DNA of 64,000 nt. Source: Akkermansia muciniphila. GTDB taxonomy: Bacteria > Verrucomicrobiota > Verrucomicrobiia > Verrucomicrobiales > Akkermansiaceae. The position numbers and the translations under genes are program-made. Location of the stretch: the NCBI GenBank assembly GCA_945890645.1, contig CAMDCV010000012.1, positions 31,806 to 95,805 of the forward strand, read 5' to 3'. Under the pieces are notes generated by a model. That model was not told where the DNA came from. It saw only the letters and a list, made by a program, of their open reading frames with translations, and did not search any database. Below, piece by piece: positions 1-9,127 of the stretch; within the stretch, counting starts at the first letter, position 1, and each line of letters starts with the position of its first letter.

Positions 1-1
1 C

Positions 2-358
2 CAAGGCAAAATGAACGGGCATGATCTCGATGAACTTCTCTCCCGTGAACGCATCCTACTTCTGCAACAAGAAGTGGATGGTATCTTTCTGCACCCGTCT
101 GTCGCCGCCTACATCACCGCGCTTGGCGACTCTCTTCGCAGGCTCGCGGGAGCAGAGCAAAGCGTTTCCGTAAGAGCGCTGCTCAATCTCATGCAGGCCG
201 CGCGTGCGAAGGCATTTCTCGATGATCAAAAAGAAGTTCACCCCGATCACGTGCAAGCTCTATTTCCTGCAGTGATGCGTCACAGGCTCCAGCCTGAAGA
301 CGGCAGTGAGGTGCGCGTGCTGATCGATGCCGCACTGGAACAGACGGCAGTGCCCTAA
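2..358 (+). CDS. MoxR-family AAA+ ATPase, C-terminal fragment (5' end outside window)
   Basis: The reading frame is open to the left edge of the window, so only the last ~118 residues are present. They match the C-terminal lid domain of MoxR-type AAA+ ATPases: a helix with VHPSVAAYI-type spacing, then RALLNLMQAARAKAF, then a VHPDHVQALFPAVMRHRL segment, which is the usual ending of this family. MoxR ATPases act as chaperones that help mature cofactor-containing or VWA-domain protein complexes. The Walker motifs lie outside the window. The internal ATG at 11 is not the true start. Its partners would be expected upstream and cannot be seen. Confidence 0.85.
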   Translation, partial: QGKMNGHDLDELLSRERILLLQQEVDGIFLHPSVAAYITALGDSLRRLAGAEQSVSVRALLNLMQAARAKAFLDDQKEVHPDHVQALFPAVMRHRLQPEDGSEVRVLIDAALEQTAVP

Positions 359-364
359 AGTGGC

Positions 365-382
365 GGAGGCGTACACGCCTCC
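365..382. repeat. short perfect hairpin between convergent genes
   Basis: The arms GGAGGCGT and ACGCCTCC are perfect inverted repeats separated by two bases. The hairpin follows the moxR-like stop at once and faces the 3' end of the VanZ-like gene. No T-run follows, so it is not a clear intrinsic terminator. It resembles the other short hairpins scattered through this window. Confidence 0.5.
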
Positions 383-476
383 AAGCCCGCTTACAGAGGT
401 CAAGAGTCAAAAATCATTGCCCTCAGTGGTCATCAGTGTTTCAGTGGTAAAAAATGCCGCTACTCACATGCGAGCC

Positions 477-1817
477 CTAAGCCGCCGAGACGGGCGGCTC
501 TGCCCGAGGCACTCCCTGCCTATCCCTGCGTTTCTTCCTGACGCGTTGCACTAGTATTACGATTCCCAACGCCAGGGCCAAACCGCTGTAATTCGCCAGT
601 AAATCCCACCAATCACCGCGATCCCAAGTGTCGAAAAGAGCGTTGGGGATGATTTCGCCTAACAGCGCAACTACGCAGGGCAATGGCCATATCCGCCAAG
701 AACCTGCTAATCCAAAGACAAACAATCCAATGCCAAAAAATGCCGTGAAATGCGTGAGGTTGTATTTGTTGAAATTCCACTTCGTATCCCACTGACGCAT
801 GATATGTCCGAAGTGCGTGCCTTGCCGCGGTTCAGGAGACGTTGTGACTTCGACAGGCACCGGCACTTTTTTCACCTCTGCGACACTCGGCAAAGGTGGC
901 GATTTTTTCACCGCATTCGGATCAGGGGGCACGATGGTGCGTAAGCGCGGAGTGGGTTTGTTAGAGGGCGGTGGAGATTGAACTACAACCTCAGCAATTT
1001 CCTTCGGTGCTGAAGGTATTGGCTCTGGATCGCTCACTGGCACCACCGTTGCTCCCATCGAAAACTGACCGATTAAGGGATGAAACAATGTCCGCCCTTG
1101 CGGGAATACAAAATGCCACGTTCCGAAAATAATGCCGCAGCCAATCAAAACGGCACGCACCCACACACCTCGACCGCGAATGTGAGGACGCATGATACGA
1201 CCTAAGACTATGGCCCAAAAGCCTAACAATACCAGCGTAGCAGGAATAAACCAAGCACGCTGCTTCACTGCCTCAACACGCATATTGCGCAAACGCAGCA
1301 CGCCCTCCTCCCCAAAACCGTCAATCGACAATCGTGCTTTAGCGAGATGGGGAGGTAGCTCGACGACGCGCTGCACACGATGCCAATCACGTGTGCCTCT
1401 TGCATCGATAATGCCATGATCGAGGGGTGCACAGAATCGATTATGCGAATCAAACCCACCAATGACCACACGCGGCTGCAGCCAGTTAATCACGGGATGG
1501 GGCTTCGCATTTTCCCATGCCGCATCGACTGTCACCGCGAGAAAGCGTACATCTTCGATACGCTCTAAATTTTTGTACAACGAAAAAGTCGACTGATTTT
1601 TCATTTTAGTCAGCACCATCCCATCGGTATTTGCCTGGGCATATGCGGGATTGATGGTTTCGCCACCGGTCCAGTGAGTGAGAGATTCACAGGCATTTTC
1701 TGCCAATAAGTTGGGACCACTACGCACGAAGCGCGACTGCCACAACAAAATTGTTAGCAAACTCAGCCCGACAAGGACATTTCCATGCAGACGCCACCAT
1801 GCGAGAAACTGTTTCAC
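477..1817 (-). CDS. VanZ-like membrane protein with extracytoplasmic jelly-roll-like domain
   Basis: This 446-residue protein reads as: one N-terminal membrane helix (~13-30); a ~150-residue beta-rich segment with ligand-binding jelly-roll character; two more helices (~195-245); a Pro-rich linker (~265-345); and a C-terminal VanZ-like membrane domain (~350-435). The VanZ signature is visible as HFTAFFGIGLF, then GEIIPNALFDTWDRGDWWD, then NYSGLALAL. VanZ-like domains are linked to glycopeptide resistance or envelope functions, usually without a known reaction. The GTG start gives a GTGA overlap with the stop of the upstream lipoprotein gene, so the two are translationally coupled. The beta-rich domain was assigned from its residue pattern only. 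Confidence 0.7.
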   Translation of the reverse strand: MKQFLAWWRLHGNVLVGLSLLTILLWQSRFVRSGPNLLAENACESLTHWTGGETINPAYAQANTDGMVLTKMKNQSTFSLYKNLERIEDVRFLAVTVDAAWENAKPHPVINWLQPRVVIGGFDSHNRFCAPLDHGIIDARGTRDWHRVQRVVELPPHLAKARLSIDGFGEEGVLRLRNMRVEAVKQRAWFIPATLVLLGFWAIVLGRIMRPHIRGRGVWVRAVLIGCGIIFGTWHFVFPQGRTLFHPLIGQFSMGATVVPVSDPEPIPSAPKEIAEVVVQSPPPSNKPTPRLRTIVPPDPNAVKKSPPLPSVAEVKKVPVPVEVTTSPEPRQGTHFGHIMRQWDTKWNFNKYNLTHFTAFFGIGLFVFGLAGSWRIWPLPCVVALLGEIIPNALFDTWDRGDWWDLLANYSGLALALGIVILVQRVRKKRRDRQGVPRAEPPVSAA

Positions 1818-2728
1818 TCAATACCGCGTTTCTTTTTCTCTGCCACGATCCATTCTTGGTCAACTCGCGACAGTGATGATTCTTTGGTGCGAAAACGATT
1901 GCCATCTGGCTCTACCATGACCATTTCGCCTTTATGATAGGAAATGAGGCGAGCTACCAGTGCCTGCCCTTTGTTGCTCTCCCATCGACGATAGCCCTGC
2001 TTCTCTAACTTTTTCATCCATACTTGGTATTCTTCCGTTCCCACATTCACCGAGTGCTTCAATTGGCCCCAGAAAAATTCGCCCTGCCCTTTTTTAAAGC
2101 CGCGGTATTTTGCCAATACCTCCCCTTTCGGCGATAGCATAATGACTGTGGGTGAACCGAGAGCTTTATACTTTTTCTTCATCTGCTCCACGTATTCTTG
2201 GGCACTGACTTCCTTATCGTATTTTTCGCCGCGCGCCATTAATGCACTTTGATCGACAATCAATCGCACCGTATGATCGCGTGCCCAGTCGCCAAATTCC
2301 GCCTGCCCAAACAATTCCTCACTGAGCGTTTTGCAAATCGGACTGCGCACGCTGTCGGTGAACCAAATCAAAACGCACTTTCCTTCGCGAATCGCCGTGC
2401 GTTTGGCTTCAATTTCGCTTTTCATCCAAACTTCACGTTTCGGCCCCGCCAACAATTTCTGCAACTCGGGTATGTTTTTGTCCATCGCATCCGGATCCGT
2501 CCAGATGATGTTGTCGGCAGTTGGATGATTTGCGAGGGCGACGCTGACTTGCGCGGCATCGACGCCCACCTCGCCCGCAGGACCGTCAACTTCCGGATTG
2601 GCACGCAATTGTTGGGGAATGCCGGTAGGACCAAATGGCTTCTCTTCTGTCTTCGAAGACTTTTCCATCACACCGCAAGAGCAGCACAGGCAACCCATCG
2701 CGAGCCATGAAAGTTGGATCAATCGCAT
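1814..2728 (-). CDS. lipoprotein with thioredoxin-like fold and C-terminal SHD1-like domain
   Basis: A start at 2728 gives a 304-residue protein with a short hydrophobic leader rich in Cys (LAMGCLCCSCG), consistent with a lipoprotein signal. The middle (~110-225) has the thioredoxin-like pattern CVLIWFTDS...CKTLSEELF, then GSPTVIMLSPKGEVLAKYRGF with a cis-Pro-like SPT. The usual CxxC is absent; only one Cys stands near the active-site position. The last ~55 residues (YRRWES...ALVARLISY...VMVEPDGNRFRTKESSLSRVDQEWI) resemble the SHD1 domain often found in planctomycete and verrucomicrobial exported proteins. It is translationally coupled to the VanZ-like gene. A redox or scaffolding role in the envelope is inferred. 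Confidence 0.7.
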   Translation of the reverse strand: MRLIQLSWLAMGCLCCSCGVMEKSSKTEEKPFGPTGIPQQLRANPEVDGPAGEVGVDAAQVSVALANHPTADNIIWTDPDAMDKNIPELQKLLAGPKREVWMKSEIEAKRTAIREGKCVLIWFTDSVRSPICKTLSEELFGQAEFGDWARDHTVRLIVDQSALMARGEKYDKEVSAQEYVEQMKKKYKALGSPTVIMLSPKGEVLAKYRGFKKGQGEFFWGQLKHSVNVGTEEYQVWMKKLEKQGYRRWESNKGQALVARLISYHKGEMVMVEPDGNRFRTKESSLSRVDQEWIVAEKKKRGIE

Positions 2729-2811
2729 GGCGCACGCTAACACGGCACCGTCGGCCTGCAAAACACAAATTTCTTGCATTCCCGCTGTGGTCGTTTTTAC
2801 TTCCCGCGCCT
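2729..2811. promoter_or_regulatory. divergent intergenic region
   Basis: This 83-base region separates the minus-strand thioredoxin/SHD1 gene from the plus-strand antiporter gene, so it must carry promoters in both directions. No clear -35/-10 pair or operator was recognised by eye. Confidence 0.35.
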
Positions 2812-4410
2812 ATGAACCGACTGATTCTTTTCCTATCCGCGTTCACCCTCCTTGCTGCTTCGCCGCTTCAAGCTGCGGGCGATTCTACTGCTCGCCCCGA
2901 GTTTATCGAGAGGGCCTACCAATTTGGTGCCGAAGAAAAAACGCAAAACATCACGACAATCGGAGATCGGATCGCTTATCGTGCCAAAAAAGAGCCAGTT
3001 CTCGCCGTTGCCACAATTATTTTCTTGCTCGCTATTTTCCACACCTTCGCTGCAATCCCGATCACAAAGTATGCCCACAAGGTTCAACATGATCATGATG
3101 AAAAGATTAAAAAAATCGCTCGCGATCATCACACCATGCCGGAGGAACAGAAGATGGTCTCCTTCAAAGCGACGATTCTACACTTCTTTGGTGAAGTAGA
3201 AGCGATCTTCGGCATTTGGGTCCTCGCCTTGCTTGGCGCGCTTTTATACTTCGTCGGCTTCACGGAAATGAAGGCCTACATTATGAGCGTGAATTTTACC
3301 GAGCCAATGTTCGTTTTTGTCATTATGGCCATCGCGTCTACACGCCCGATACTGCGCTTTGCAGAAATCTGTCTGCGTGCAGTGGCAAAAATCGGCAAAG
3401 AAACACCCGCTGCTTGGTGGCTCTCCATCTTGATCATCGCTCCGCTTTTGGGATCCCTCATCACCGAACCCGCGGCTATGACCATCGCCGCCATGCTTCT
3501 TGCGCGGAAATTTTATCCACTTCGTCCTTCAGCGAAATTGGCCTATGGCACACTTGGTCTTTTGTTCGTGAACATTTCCATCGGTGGTGTTCTTACGAAT
3601 TTCGCCGCGCCTCCCGTCTTGATGGTCGCGAAAAAATGGGAACTAACGACACCTTATATGTTCCTCCATTACGGCGATAAAGCCATCGCTGCGATTGTTG
3701 TATCCACCGTTCTTTACTACATCTTTTTCCGCAAGGAACTCCAAAACATGGGAGCGAAAATGTCTGACAAGAATCATGACGGCGTGCCCGATTGGTATCA
3801 ACGCGATACGCCGATCCCCCTGCAAGTGACCATTACTCACATCTTGTTCATGGCATGGACAGTGCTGTTCTCACATTACCCTCCACTATTCATGGGCGGC
3901 TTCTTGTTTTTCATCGCCTATAGCAAAGCGACACGCCATCACCAAAACCCCATCGACCTTCGTGGACCGATCCTTGTCGGATTCTTCTTAGGTGCCTTGG
4001 TAATTCATGGTGGCCTGCAAGGATGGTGGCTCGGACCGATTATCACCTCACTGACCGAATGGCCGCTATTTATGGGAGCCACGATTCTCACGGCCTTCAA
4101 TGACAATGCCGCAATCACTTTCCTCGCGAGCCAAGTGGATAATCTTTCGCCCGCTCTAAAATACAGCGTGCTTGCCGGTGCGGTCACCGGTGGCGGTCTG
4201 ACCGTCATTGCCAACGCCCCGAACCCTGCGGGCCAATCGATCCTTGGCAAGTTTTTCGGTGATGGAGTTTCTCCGCTGAAACTTTTATTAGGCGCATTGA
4301 TCCCCACACTCGTGACCATTGTCATGATGAAATTCATCCCCGATGACGAAGCGCATCGCCAACTCGGTGAGGGTGAGAAAGCGAAAGTCGAAACTCCCGC
4401 CGCGCACTAA
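2812..4410 (+). CDS. putative Na+/H+ antiporter (PF07399-like)
   Basis: The 532-residue protein starts with a signal-like helix (MNRLILFLSAFTLLAASPLQA) and has about ten further membrane segments. The run EPAAMTIAAMLLARKFYP, then NISIGGVLTNFAAPPVLMVAKKWELTTP, then TAFNDNAAITFLASQ matches the putative Na+/H+ antiporter family PF07399, related to the ArsB/NhaD ion-transporter fold. Residues ~319-330 hold a hydrophilic loop of the form DxNxDGxPD, which looks like an EF-hand or thrombospondin-3-type calcium loop between membrane helices. Riboflavin synthase starts four bases after the stop codon, so the two may share a transcript. Ion specificity cannot be read from the sequence. Confidence 0.8.
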   Translation: MNRLILFLSAFTLLAASPLQAAGDSTARPEFIERAYQFGAEEKTQNITTIGDRIAYRAKKEPVLAVATIIFLLAIFHTFAAIPITKYAHKVQHDHDEKIKKIARDHHTMPEEQKMVSFKATILHFFGEVEAIFGIWVLALLGALLYFVGFTEMKAYIMSVNFTEPMFVFVIMAIASTRPILRFAEICLRAVAKIGKETPAAWWLSILIIAPLLGSLITEPAAMTIAAMLLARKFYPLRPSAKLAYGTLGLLFVNISIGGVLTNFAAPPVLMVAKKWELTTPYMFLHYGDKAIAAIVVSTVLYYIFFRKELQNMGAKMSDKNHDGVPDWYQRDTPIPLQVTITHILFMAWTVLFSHYPPLFMGGFLFFIAYSKATRHHQNPIDLRGPILVGFFLGALVIHGGLQGWWLGPIITSLTEWPLFMGATILTAFNDNAAITFLASQVDNLSPALKYSVLAGAVTGGGLTVIANAPNPAGQSILGKFFGDGVSPLKLLLGALIPTLVTIVMMKFIPDDEAHRQLGEGEKAKVETPAAH

Positions 4411-4413
4411 CCC

Positions 4414-5007
4414 ATGTTCACCGGTTTAGTCGAAGCCACAGGTCGTGTCATCTCTCTGCAGGAACGCGGCGAGCAGGCGCAACTGGTGCTCGCTATTCCT
4501 TTTGCCCCAGAACTTACCTTAGGAGAATCTGTCGCAGTCAACGGCTGCTGCCTAACGGTGGCGACGATCGAGGAACAAAACATCGTTTTTGATCTGTTAG
4601 CCCAGACCTTGGAACTCACTTCGTTAGGTGCGCTCCGAGAAAATTCTCTAGTCAATCTCGAACGCGCATTGCTCCCCACCACCCGCCTCGGTGGTCACTT
4701 CGTGCAAGGTCATGTCGATGATGTCGGCACCATCCTCGATCTCTCTCCACGAGGCCAAGACCATCGCTTAGAAATTGCTCTACCCGATAAAGTGCAACGC
4801 TTTTGCATCGATCAAGGCTCCATCGCCATTGATGGCATTTCTCTTACCATCGCAGAGCTCCACGAACACAGCGCCGTTTTCTGGATCATCCCGCACACGA
4901 TCAAACACACGCACCTGTTAGAAAAAAAGATCGGCGATTTAGTGAATCTCGAAGCCGACCTGCTCGCCAAATACGCGGCACGTTTTCACGCCCGCCCCTT
5001 GAACTGA
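4414..5007 (+). CDS. ribE: riboflavin synthase, alpha subunit type
   Basis: This 197-residue protein has the normal family length and the tandem-duplicated lumazine-binding barrels. Each half begins with the typical pattern: [12 protein letters not shown] with NGCCLTV in the first, [15 protein letters not shown] with IDGISLTI in the second. It dismutates two 6,7-dimethyl-8-ribityllumazine molecules to riboflavin in the last step of the pathway. It lies four bases downstream of the antiporter gene. Its last 22 bases overlap the 3' end of the convergent arsC gene. No FMN riboswitch was seen upstream. Confidence 0.95.
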   Translation: MFTGLVEATGRVISLQERGEQAQLVLAIPFAPELTLGESVAVNGCCLTVATIEEQNIVFDLLAQTLELTSLGALRENSLVNLERALLPTTRLGGHFVQGHVDDVGTILDLSPRGQDHRLEIALPDKVQRFCIDQGSIAIDGISLTIAELHEHSAVFWIIPHTIKHTHLLEKKIGDLVNLEADLLAKYAARFHARPLN

Positions 5008-5426
5008 TCGAGCCGCCCTGCCGCATACGCCTCGAACACACGAGCGATCTCATCGCGCACACGACGAAAAACGAGCATCTGCTCTTCTTCAGTTCCAGTC
5101 GCATGGGCCGGGTCATCAAAGCCCCAGTGATGACGATTGAGTTGTCCAGGAAACATGGGGCACGCTTGATCGGCATTGCCGCAGACGGTGATCACGGTCT
5201 CAACATTTTGCTCCAAAAAATCGTTCATGTGTTTTGAGCGATGCTCAGAAATGTCGATGCCGATTTCCGCCATCGCTTGGATCGCCAGCGAATGAACATA
5301 ACCGGCCGGATTCGAGCCCGCGCTAGCGACGATGAAGTCATCATTGAGAGCACGACGCAGCAGGCCTTCGGCCAAATGCGAACGACAGGAATTTCCAGTG
5401 CAGAGGATGAGGATGGTTGGCTTCAT
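4986..5426 (-). CDS. arsC: arsenate reductase, low-molecular-weight phosphatase fold, thioredoxin-coupled type
   Basis: The 146-residue protein reduces arsenate to arsenite, which the neighbouring pump then exports. The N-terminus carries the CX5R loop CTGNSCR (Cys9-Arg15) of the LMW phosphatase family. The redox pair needed by thioredoxin-coupled ArsC is present in [17 protein letters not shown], and a DPA motif follows. It is the last gene of the arsenic operon; its ATG overlaps the acr3 stop as ATGA. Its 3' end overlaps the end of ribE by 22 bases on the opposite strand. Confidence 0.95.
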   Translation of the reverse strand: MKPTILILCTGNSCRSHLAEGLLRRALNDDFIVASAGSNPAGYVHSLAIQAMAEIGIDISEHRSKHMNDFLEQNVETVITVCGNADQACPMFPGQLNRHHWGFDDPAHATGTEEEQMLVFRRVRDEIARVFEAYAAGRLDQFKGRA

Positions 5427-6481
5427 ATTTCGGTGGTGTTGAAAAATTTGCGTCGAAGATAAAAAGAAACATGCACCAGACCGATCAAGGCAGGCACTTC
5501 GATCAGTGGCCCCACCACCGCGGCAAAAGCCACGCCGGAGTCGAGGCCAAACACAGCAATCGCAACAGCGATGGCGAGCTCGAAATTATTTCCCGCCGAG
5601 GTAAACGCCACACTCGCGGTGCGTGGGTAATCGGAGCCTAGCTTCGCTGCCATGAGGAAACTCACTAGAAACATCACGGCAAAATAAATCACCAACGGCA
5701 CCGCGATGCGCAGCACATCGAGCGGCAGCCGAACGATCGCATCGCCTTTATAAGTGAACATCACGATAATTGTGAAGAGTAGCGCAATCAAGGTCAGCGG
5801 CGCAATGCGTGGCAGGAAAATTTTTTCATACCAGTCCTCGCCCTTCCATTTCACCAGCAGCACGCGACTCAATACCCCCGCCGCAAAAGGAATGCCCAGG
5901 TAGATGAGCACGCTATGAAAAATGGCTGACATCGAGATTGGCACGATCACCCCTTGTAATCCCACATACGGCGGCAATACGGTGATGAAAAACCATGCAT
6001 AAGCGCTGTAAAATAATATCTGCGCGATGCTATTCAATGCCACCAGTCCTGCCGCGTATTCACTGCTACCCTTTGCCAGATGGTTCCATACCAACACCAT
6101 CGCAATGCAGCGAGCGATTCCGACCAATATCAAGCCGACCATGTAATCCGGTTGATCGCGCAGAAATACCACTGCCAGCACCCACATCAACACCGGACCA
6201 ATGATCCAATTTTGAAACAACGACAGCGAAAGAATTCTCTTGTTCGCAAATACTTTCGGCATCTCAGCGTAGCGCACTTTCGCCAGCGGCGGAACCATCA
6301 TTACGATCAATCCAATTGCCAACGGTATGTTCGTGGTGCCCACCGTCATCGGCGCAAAAAATGCCGCCGGATCCGAGATGACAAAATTCCCTAACAAAAC
6401 GCCAAGTCCCATGGCAGCGAAGATCCAGACCGTGAGATAACGGTCCAGAAACGACATGTTTTTTGCAATCGATTCCGTCAT
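5423..6481 (-). CDS. acr3: arsenite efflux transporter, ACR3 family
   Basis: Starting at the ATG that overlaps the arsA stop (ATGA) gives 352 residues with about ten membrane helices, normal for ACR3. The conserved segment [18 protein letters not shown] contains the Cys essential in characterised ACR3 proteins, and [17 protein letters not shown] is the typical late-helix signature. It exports arsenite, and possibly antimonite, across the inner membrane. A longer ATG-less extension upstream overlaps arsA and was rejected. Coupling to ArsA is supported only by gene order; ACR3 usually works without an ATPase, but arsDA-acr3 operons are known. Confidence 0.95.
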   Translation of the reverse strand: MTESIAKNMSFLDRYLTVWIFAAMGLGVLLGNFVISDPAAFFAPMTVGTTNIPLAIGLIVMMVPPLAKVRYAEMPKVFANKRILSLSLFQNWIIGPVLMWVLAVVFLRDQPDYMVGLILVGIARCIAMVLVWNHLAKGSSEYAAGLVALNSIAQILFYSAYAWFFITVLPPYVGLQGVIVPISMSAIFHSVLIYLGIPFAAGVLSRVLLVKWKGEDWYEKIFLPRIAPLTLIALLFTIIVMFTYKGDAIVRLPLDVLRIAVPLVIYFAVMFLVSFLMAAKLGSDYPRTASVAFTSAGNNFELAIAVAIAVFGLDSGVAFAAVVGPLIEVPALIGLVHVSFYLRRKFFNTTEI

Positions 6482-8337
6482 GATAGAGTGGATTGAGAAA
6501 GCTCTAAAAGTGCCGCAACTCCCACGGGCTCCGTCGCTTGCCACGGCAGCCATGCCACACGCTTGGCATGGATCTGTAAAACTTCCGTGAGATAACGATG
6601 CTCAGCTTCCTCACGCCGACGCAGCAACGGATCACAGGTGCCGCTGCCTAACAAACTTTGATTCATCACCCAGCCAAAGGGCTCGATCTGTGCACGACGC
6701 AAGTCTTCTTGCAACGCCGCCGCTTCATGCACAGGCGTTGCTTCTGGCAAGGCGACTAAGATCATCGAAGTGAAATGCGGATCGCGCAATCGCTCTAACA
6801 AGTGCAATACTTCTTCCGGCTGTGAGGTTCCTGTCTGACGTTCAAGTTCGCGTTGATAGGCTTCACTGGCATCGAGCAACAATAGCGTATGCCCCGTTGG
6901 CGCAGTATCGAGCACCACGAAGCCATGCTCGCCCTGAGCAATTTCACGAGCAAAAGCGCGGAACACCGCAATCTCTTCCGTGCAGGGAGAGCGTAAATCT
7001 TCCTCGAGTAAAGCTCGCGCGGAAGGATCAAGATGATCTGATTGCTCGGCCATCACCGTTGCCGTGTAAGCTGCCGTTTCGGCCACGGGGTCAATTTTAC
7101 TCAAGGTCAATCCATCGAGCTTACCATCCAGCGTCTGCGCGATATGTGCCGCGGGATCGGTCGTGCTGAGATGCACGCGGTGTCCGTGTTTTGCTAAAAG
7201 AACAGCGATCGCTGCTGCGACCGTGGTTTTTCCTACGCCGCCCTTGCCCATCGTCATGATCACACCGCGCCCACGTGATTCCAGTTCACTCACCATTTCC
7301 TCCAAACGCAACATTGCAGGTGCCTGCCACGCTGCAGTTTCGACGTCAATGGGGGAAGCAACATCGTTGTCTAACAAAAGCCGTAAGCCTGCCACGCCAA
7401 GGATGTTCACCGCCTTTAATGGCACAGTGAAGCTCGGCAAGCTGCTGATAAATTCTTCCGCCTGCTGCATGGCAGTAACGCCACGCTCTTGCATCGCCAT
7501 CGCGACTTTATCATCGACACAATCAGTCGCGAAAGTTCCATTGATGATCAGTTGCTGCTTTGAGACGCCAAGCTCGCGCAATTCATTCGACGTGCGCTGT
7601 GCCTCGCGCAAGGAAGCGCGTTGCGGACGACTGACCAGCACCAACGTAGTAAGTTCAGGATTCGCCAAACTTTGCACTGCCGTCTCGTAAATCGCCCGTT
7701 GTTTGTCCAATCCTGCCAGCGGTCCGAGACACGACGTGCCACTGTTGTTGTTATCGAGAAATTGATCCCACGCTTTCGCTAGGCTCATCAGGCGCAGTGT
7801 GTGGCCCGTAGGCGCGGTATCGAACACAATATGATCGTATTGTTTCACCGATTCCGTGTCGCCAATAAGTCCCGCGAATTCATCAAAGGCAGCAATTTCC
7901 ACCGTACAAGAGCCGGACAACTGCTCTTCCATACTGCGGAGTGCCGATTCAGGCAAAATGCCACGCATCGGACCGATCAAGCGCTCGCGATAGGCTGCCG
8001 CCGCTTCCACGGGATTGATGTTGAGTGCGTCCAGACCGTTCACACCCGGTATCGCAGTCGGATGATTGGTCAGCTTGATTTCTAACACTTCATCGAGGTT
8101 CGATGCCGGATCGGTGCTCACCAGCAATACGCGATTTCCTGCTTCCGCAAGACGCAGCGCAGTGGCGCAAGACAAGGAAGTTTTCCCGACGCCCCCTTTG
8201 CCCGTGAAAAAAAGATAGCGTGTCGCCGTAGCAGGCTCCGGCTGATAGCGCGGCAGGGAAAGGGGCACAGGCGTCTCGCCTGTGTTTGCTTTTTGAGTCG
8301 CAGGCAAGATGCCTGTGCTCCTTTCCGTTAGATTCAT
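6478..8337 (-). CDS. arsA: arsenical pump-driving ATPase, tandem A1-A2 form
   Basis: The 619-residue protein has two homologous halves, each with a deviant Walker A GKGGVGKT (residues ~55 and ~355) and a DTAPTGHT signal-transduction motif. Cysteines in [20 protein letters not shown] and [11 protein letters not shown] correspond to the three metalloid-binding Cys of characterised ArsA. It hydrolyses ATP on the inner face of the membrane to drive arsenite extrusion with its pump. The ATG chosen overlaps the arsD stop (ATGA). Residues ~6-26 ([10 protein letters not shown]...TGETPVP) are unusual: they are encoded by two short hairpins of a repeat family seen elsewhere in the window, so the N-terminal tail looks repeat-derived. 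Confidence 0.95.
   Translation of the reverse strand: MNLTERSTGILPATQKANTGETPVPLSLPRYQPEPATATRYLFFTGKGGVGKTSLSCATALRLAEAGNRVLLVSTDPASNLDEVLEIKLTNHPTAIPGVNGLDALNINPVEAAAAYRERLIGPMRGILPESALRSMEEQLSGSCTVEIAAFDEFAGLIGDTESVKQYDHIVFDTAPTGHTLRLMSLAKAWDQFLDNNNSGTSCLGPLAGLDKQRAIYETAVQSLANPELTTLVLVSRPQRASLREAQRTSNELRELGVSKQQLIINGTFATDCVDDKVAMAMQERGVTAMQQAEEFISSLPSFTVPLKAVNILGVAGLRLLLDNDVASPIDVETAAWQAPAMLRLEEMVSELESRGRGVIMTMGKGGVGKTTVAAAIAVLLAKHGHRVHLSTTDPAAHIAQTLDGKLDGLTLSKIDPVAETAAYTATVMAEQSDHLDPSARALLEEDLRSPCTEEIAVFRAFAREIAQGEHGFVVLDTAPTGHTLLLLDASEAYQRELERQTGTSQPEEVLHLLERLRDPHFTSMILVALPEATPVHEAAALQEDLRRAQIEPFGWVMNQSLLGSGTCDPLLRRREEAEHRYLTEVLQIHAKRVAWLPWQATEPVGVAALLELSQSTLS
8262..8322. repeat. REP-like double hairpin inside the 5' end of arsA
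   Basis: Two perfect hairpins lie side by side: CACAGGCG-TCT-CGCCTGTG at 8266-8284 and CAGGCA-AGA-TGCCTG at 8301-8315. Related ACAGGC/GCCTGT hairpins occur in intergenic DNA at about 17171-17205 and 50893-50940. The element is in frame with arsA and adds a tail of about 20 residues before the first ATPase domain. Confidence 0.65.
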
Positions 8338-8663
8338 TGTGAAACTTCCTTTCCCGTAAAATCGCGCACCCACTCGCGGCGCTCCTCTTGCGTGGGATAA
8401 CGACCTTGCAAGCGCAACGAGCCATCGCAGAAGATCAAGGGCAAGCATTCTGTTCCCTCGGCGCGCAGCTTTTCCTGCACCGCCGCGTTTTGCGCAAATG
8501 CCATGGCCTGCTGACCGAGATTGAAGCGCTCAACCTTCACGCTCCGCTGCGTGAACTGTGCCAGCATCGCCGCAAAGTTGATGAGATCAGGGTCGATGCT
8601 CGTGCCGCAAATGCCCGTAGAGCAGCACATGGGCGGATCGTAAACTTGGATGTGAGTGATCAT
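8334..8663 (-). CDS. arsD: arsenite metallochaperone ArsD
   Basis: The 109-residue protein has the ArsD start ITHIQVYDPPMCCSTGICG, with the vicinal pair Cys13-Cys14 and Cys19 that bind trivalent arsenic. ArsD carries arsenite from thiol carriers to ArsA and also represses weakly in some systems. The rest of the chain fits the thioredoxin-like fold of the family (LPLIFCDG near residue 75). It lies three bases after arsR and overlaps arsA by ATGA, so arsD and arsA are probably made together. Confidence 0.95.
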   Translation of the reverse strand: MITHIQVYDPPMCCSTGICGTSIDPDLINFAAMLAQFTQRSVKVERFNLGQQAMAFAQNAAVQEKLRAEGTECLPLIFCDGSLRLQGRYPTQEERREWVRDFTGKEVSQ

Positions 8664-8666
8664 AAA

Positions 8667-8984
8667 TTAGATTTTTTCGTTAGAGTGAAAGTCATCAAGA
8701 CAACAGAAAAGGTTCATCAGGCAGGGCTTGCGCAAGGTATAGAAAACCTGTGTGCCACGTCTCTCATCGCTGACGATGCCAACGCTTCGCAGGACGGAGA
8801 GATGATTGGAAACCGTAGAGATATCGAGCTGAACCAGTGCCGTGAGATCTGCGACACAGTGCTCCCCATCGGCAAGGGCATTCACAATCATCACCCGTGA
8901 GGGATTGCTTAACGCCTTGAATACATCCGCCGCACGACGGAATTCAACTTTGGTTTTCAGTCGTTGAGGCGCGCAGGATTTCAT
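8667..8984 (-). CDS. arsR: ArsR/SmtB-family metalloregulatory repressor
   Basis: The 105-residue winged-helix protein carries FRRAADVFKALSNPSRVMIVNALADGEHCVADL, then the recognition helix region STVSNHLSVLRSVGIV and the wing RRGTQVFY, all typical of ArsR. The classic ELCVCDL sensor motif is altered to EHCVADL with one Cys. Further thiols near both ends (SCAP; a CLMNLFCC stretch) may make an unusual arsenite site. A TTG three codons upstream is possible; ATG at 8984 was chosen. It heads the ars operon and most likely represses it. Confidence 0.9.
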   Translation of the reverse strand: MKSCAPQRLKTKVEFRRAADVFKALSNPSRVMIVNALADGEHCVADLTALVQLDISTVSNHLSVLRSVGIVSDERRGTQVFYTLRKPCLMNLFCCLDDFHSNEKI

Positions 8985-9014
8985 AACAAGCAATACTTTG
9001 CCATTTTGCCAAAT

Positions 9015-9031
9015 ATGTCAAGTAATGACAT
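9015..9031 (-). promoter_or_regulatory. candidate ArsR operator overlapping an ars -35 element
   Basis: The perfect inverted repeat ATGTCA-N5-TGACAT lies 31 bases upstream of arsR. On the minus strand it contains TTGACA (9016-9021), a consensus -35 box. At 17-base spacing only a weak -10 (AAGTAT, 8993-8998) is found, which would place the transcript start almost on the arsR ATG. Autorepression by ArsR here fits the family, but the exact promoter is uncertain. Confidence 0.5.
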
Positions 9032-9127
9032 TTTTCTATGACAGAGATTTCCCCAAGATGGCGTGAAAACCTCTTGTGATGACACGCGATCACGCATAAT
9101 CTAGTCGAACGTTACCCACTTCCTTTC

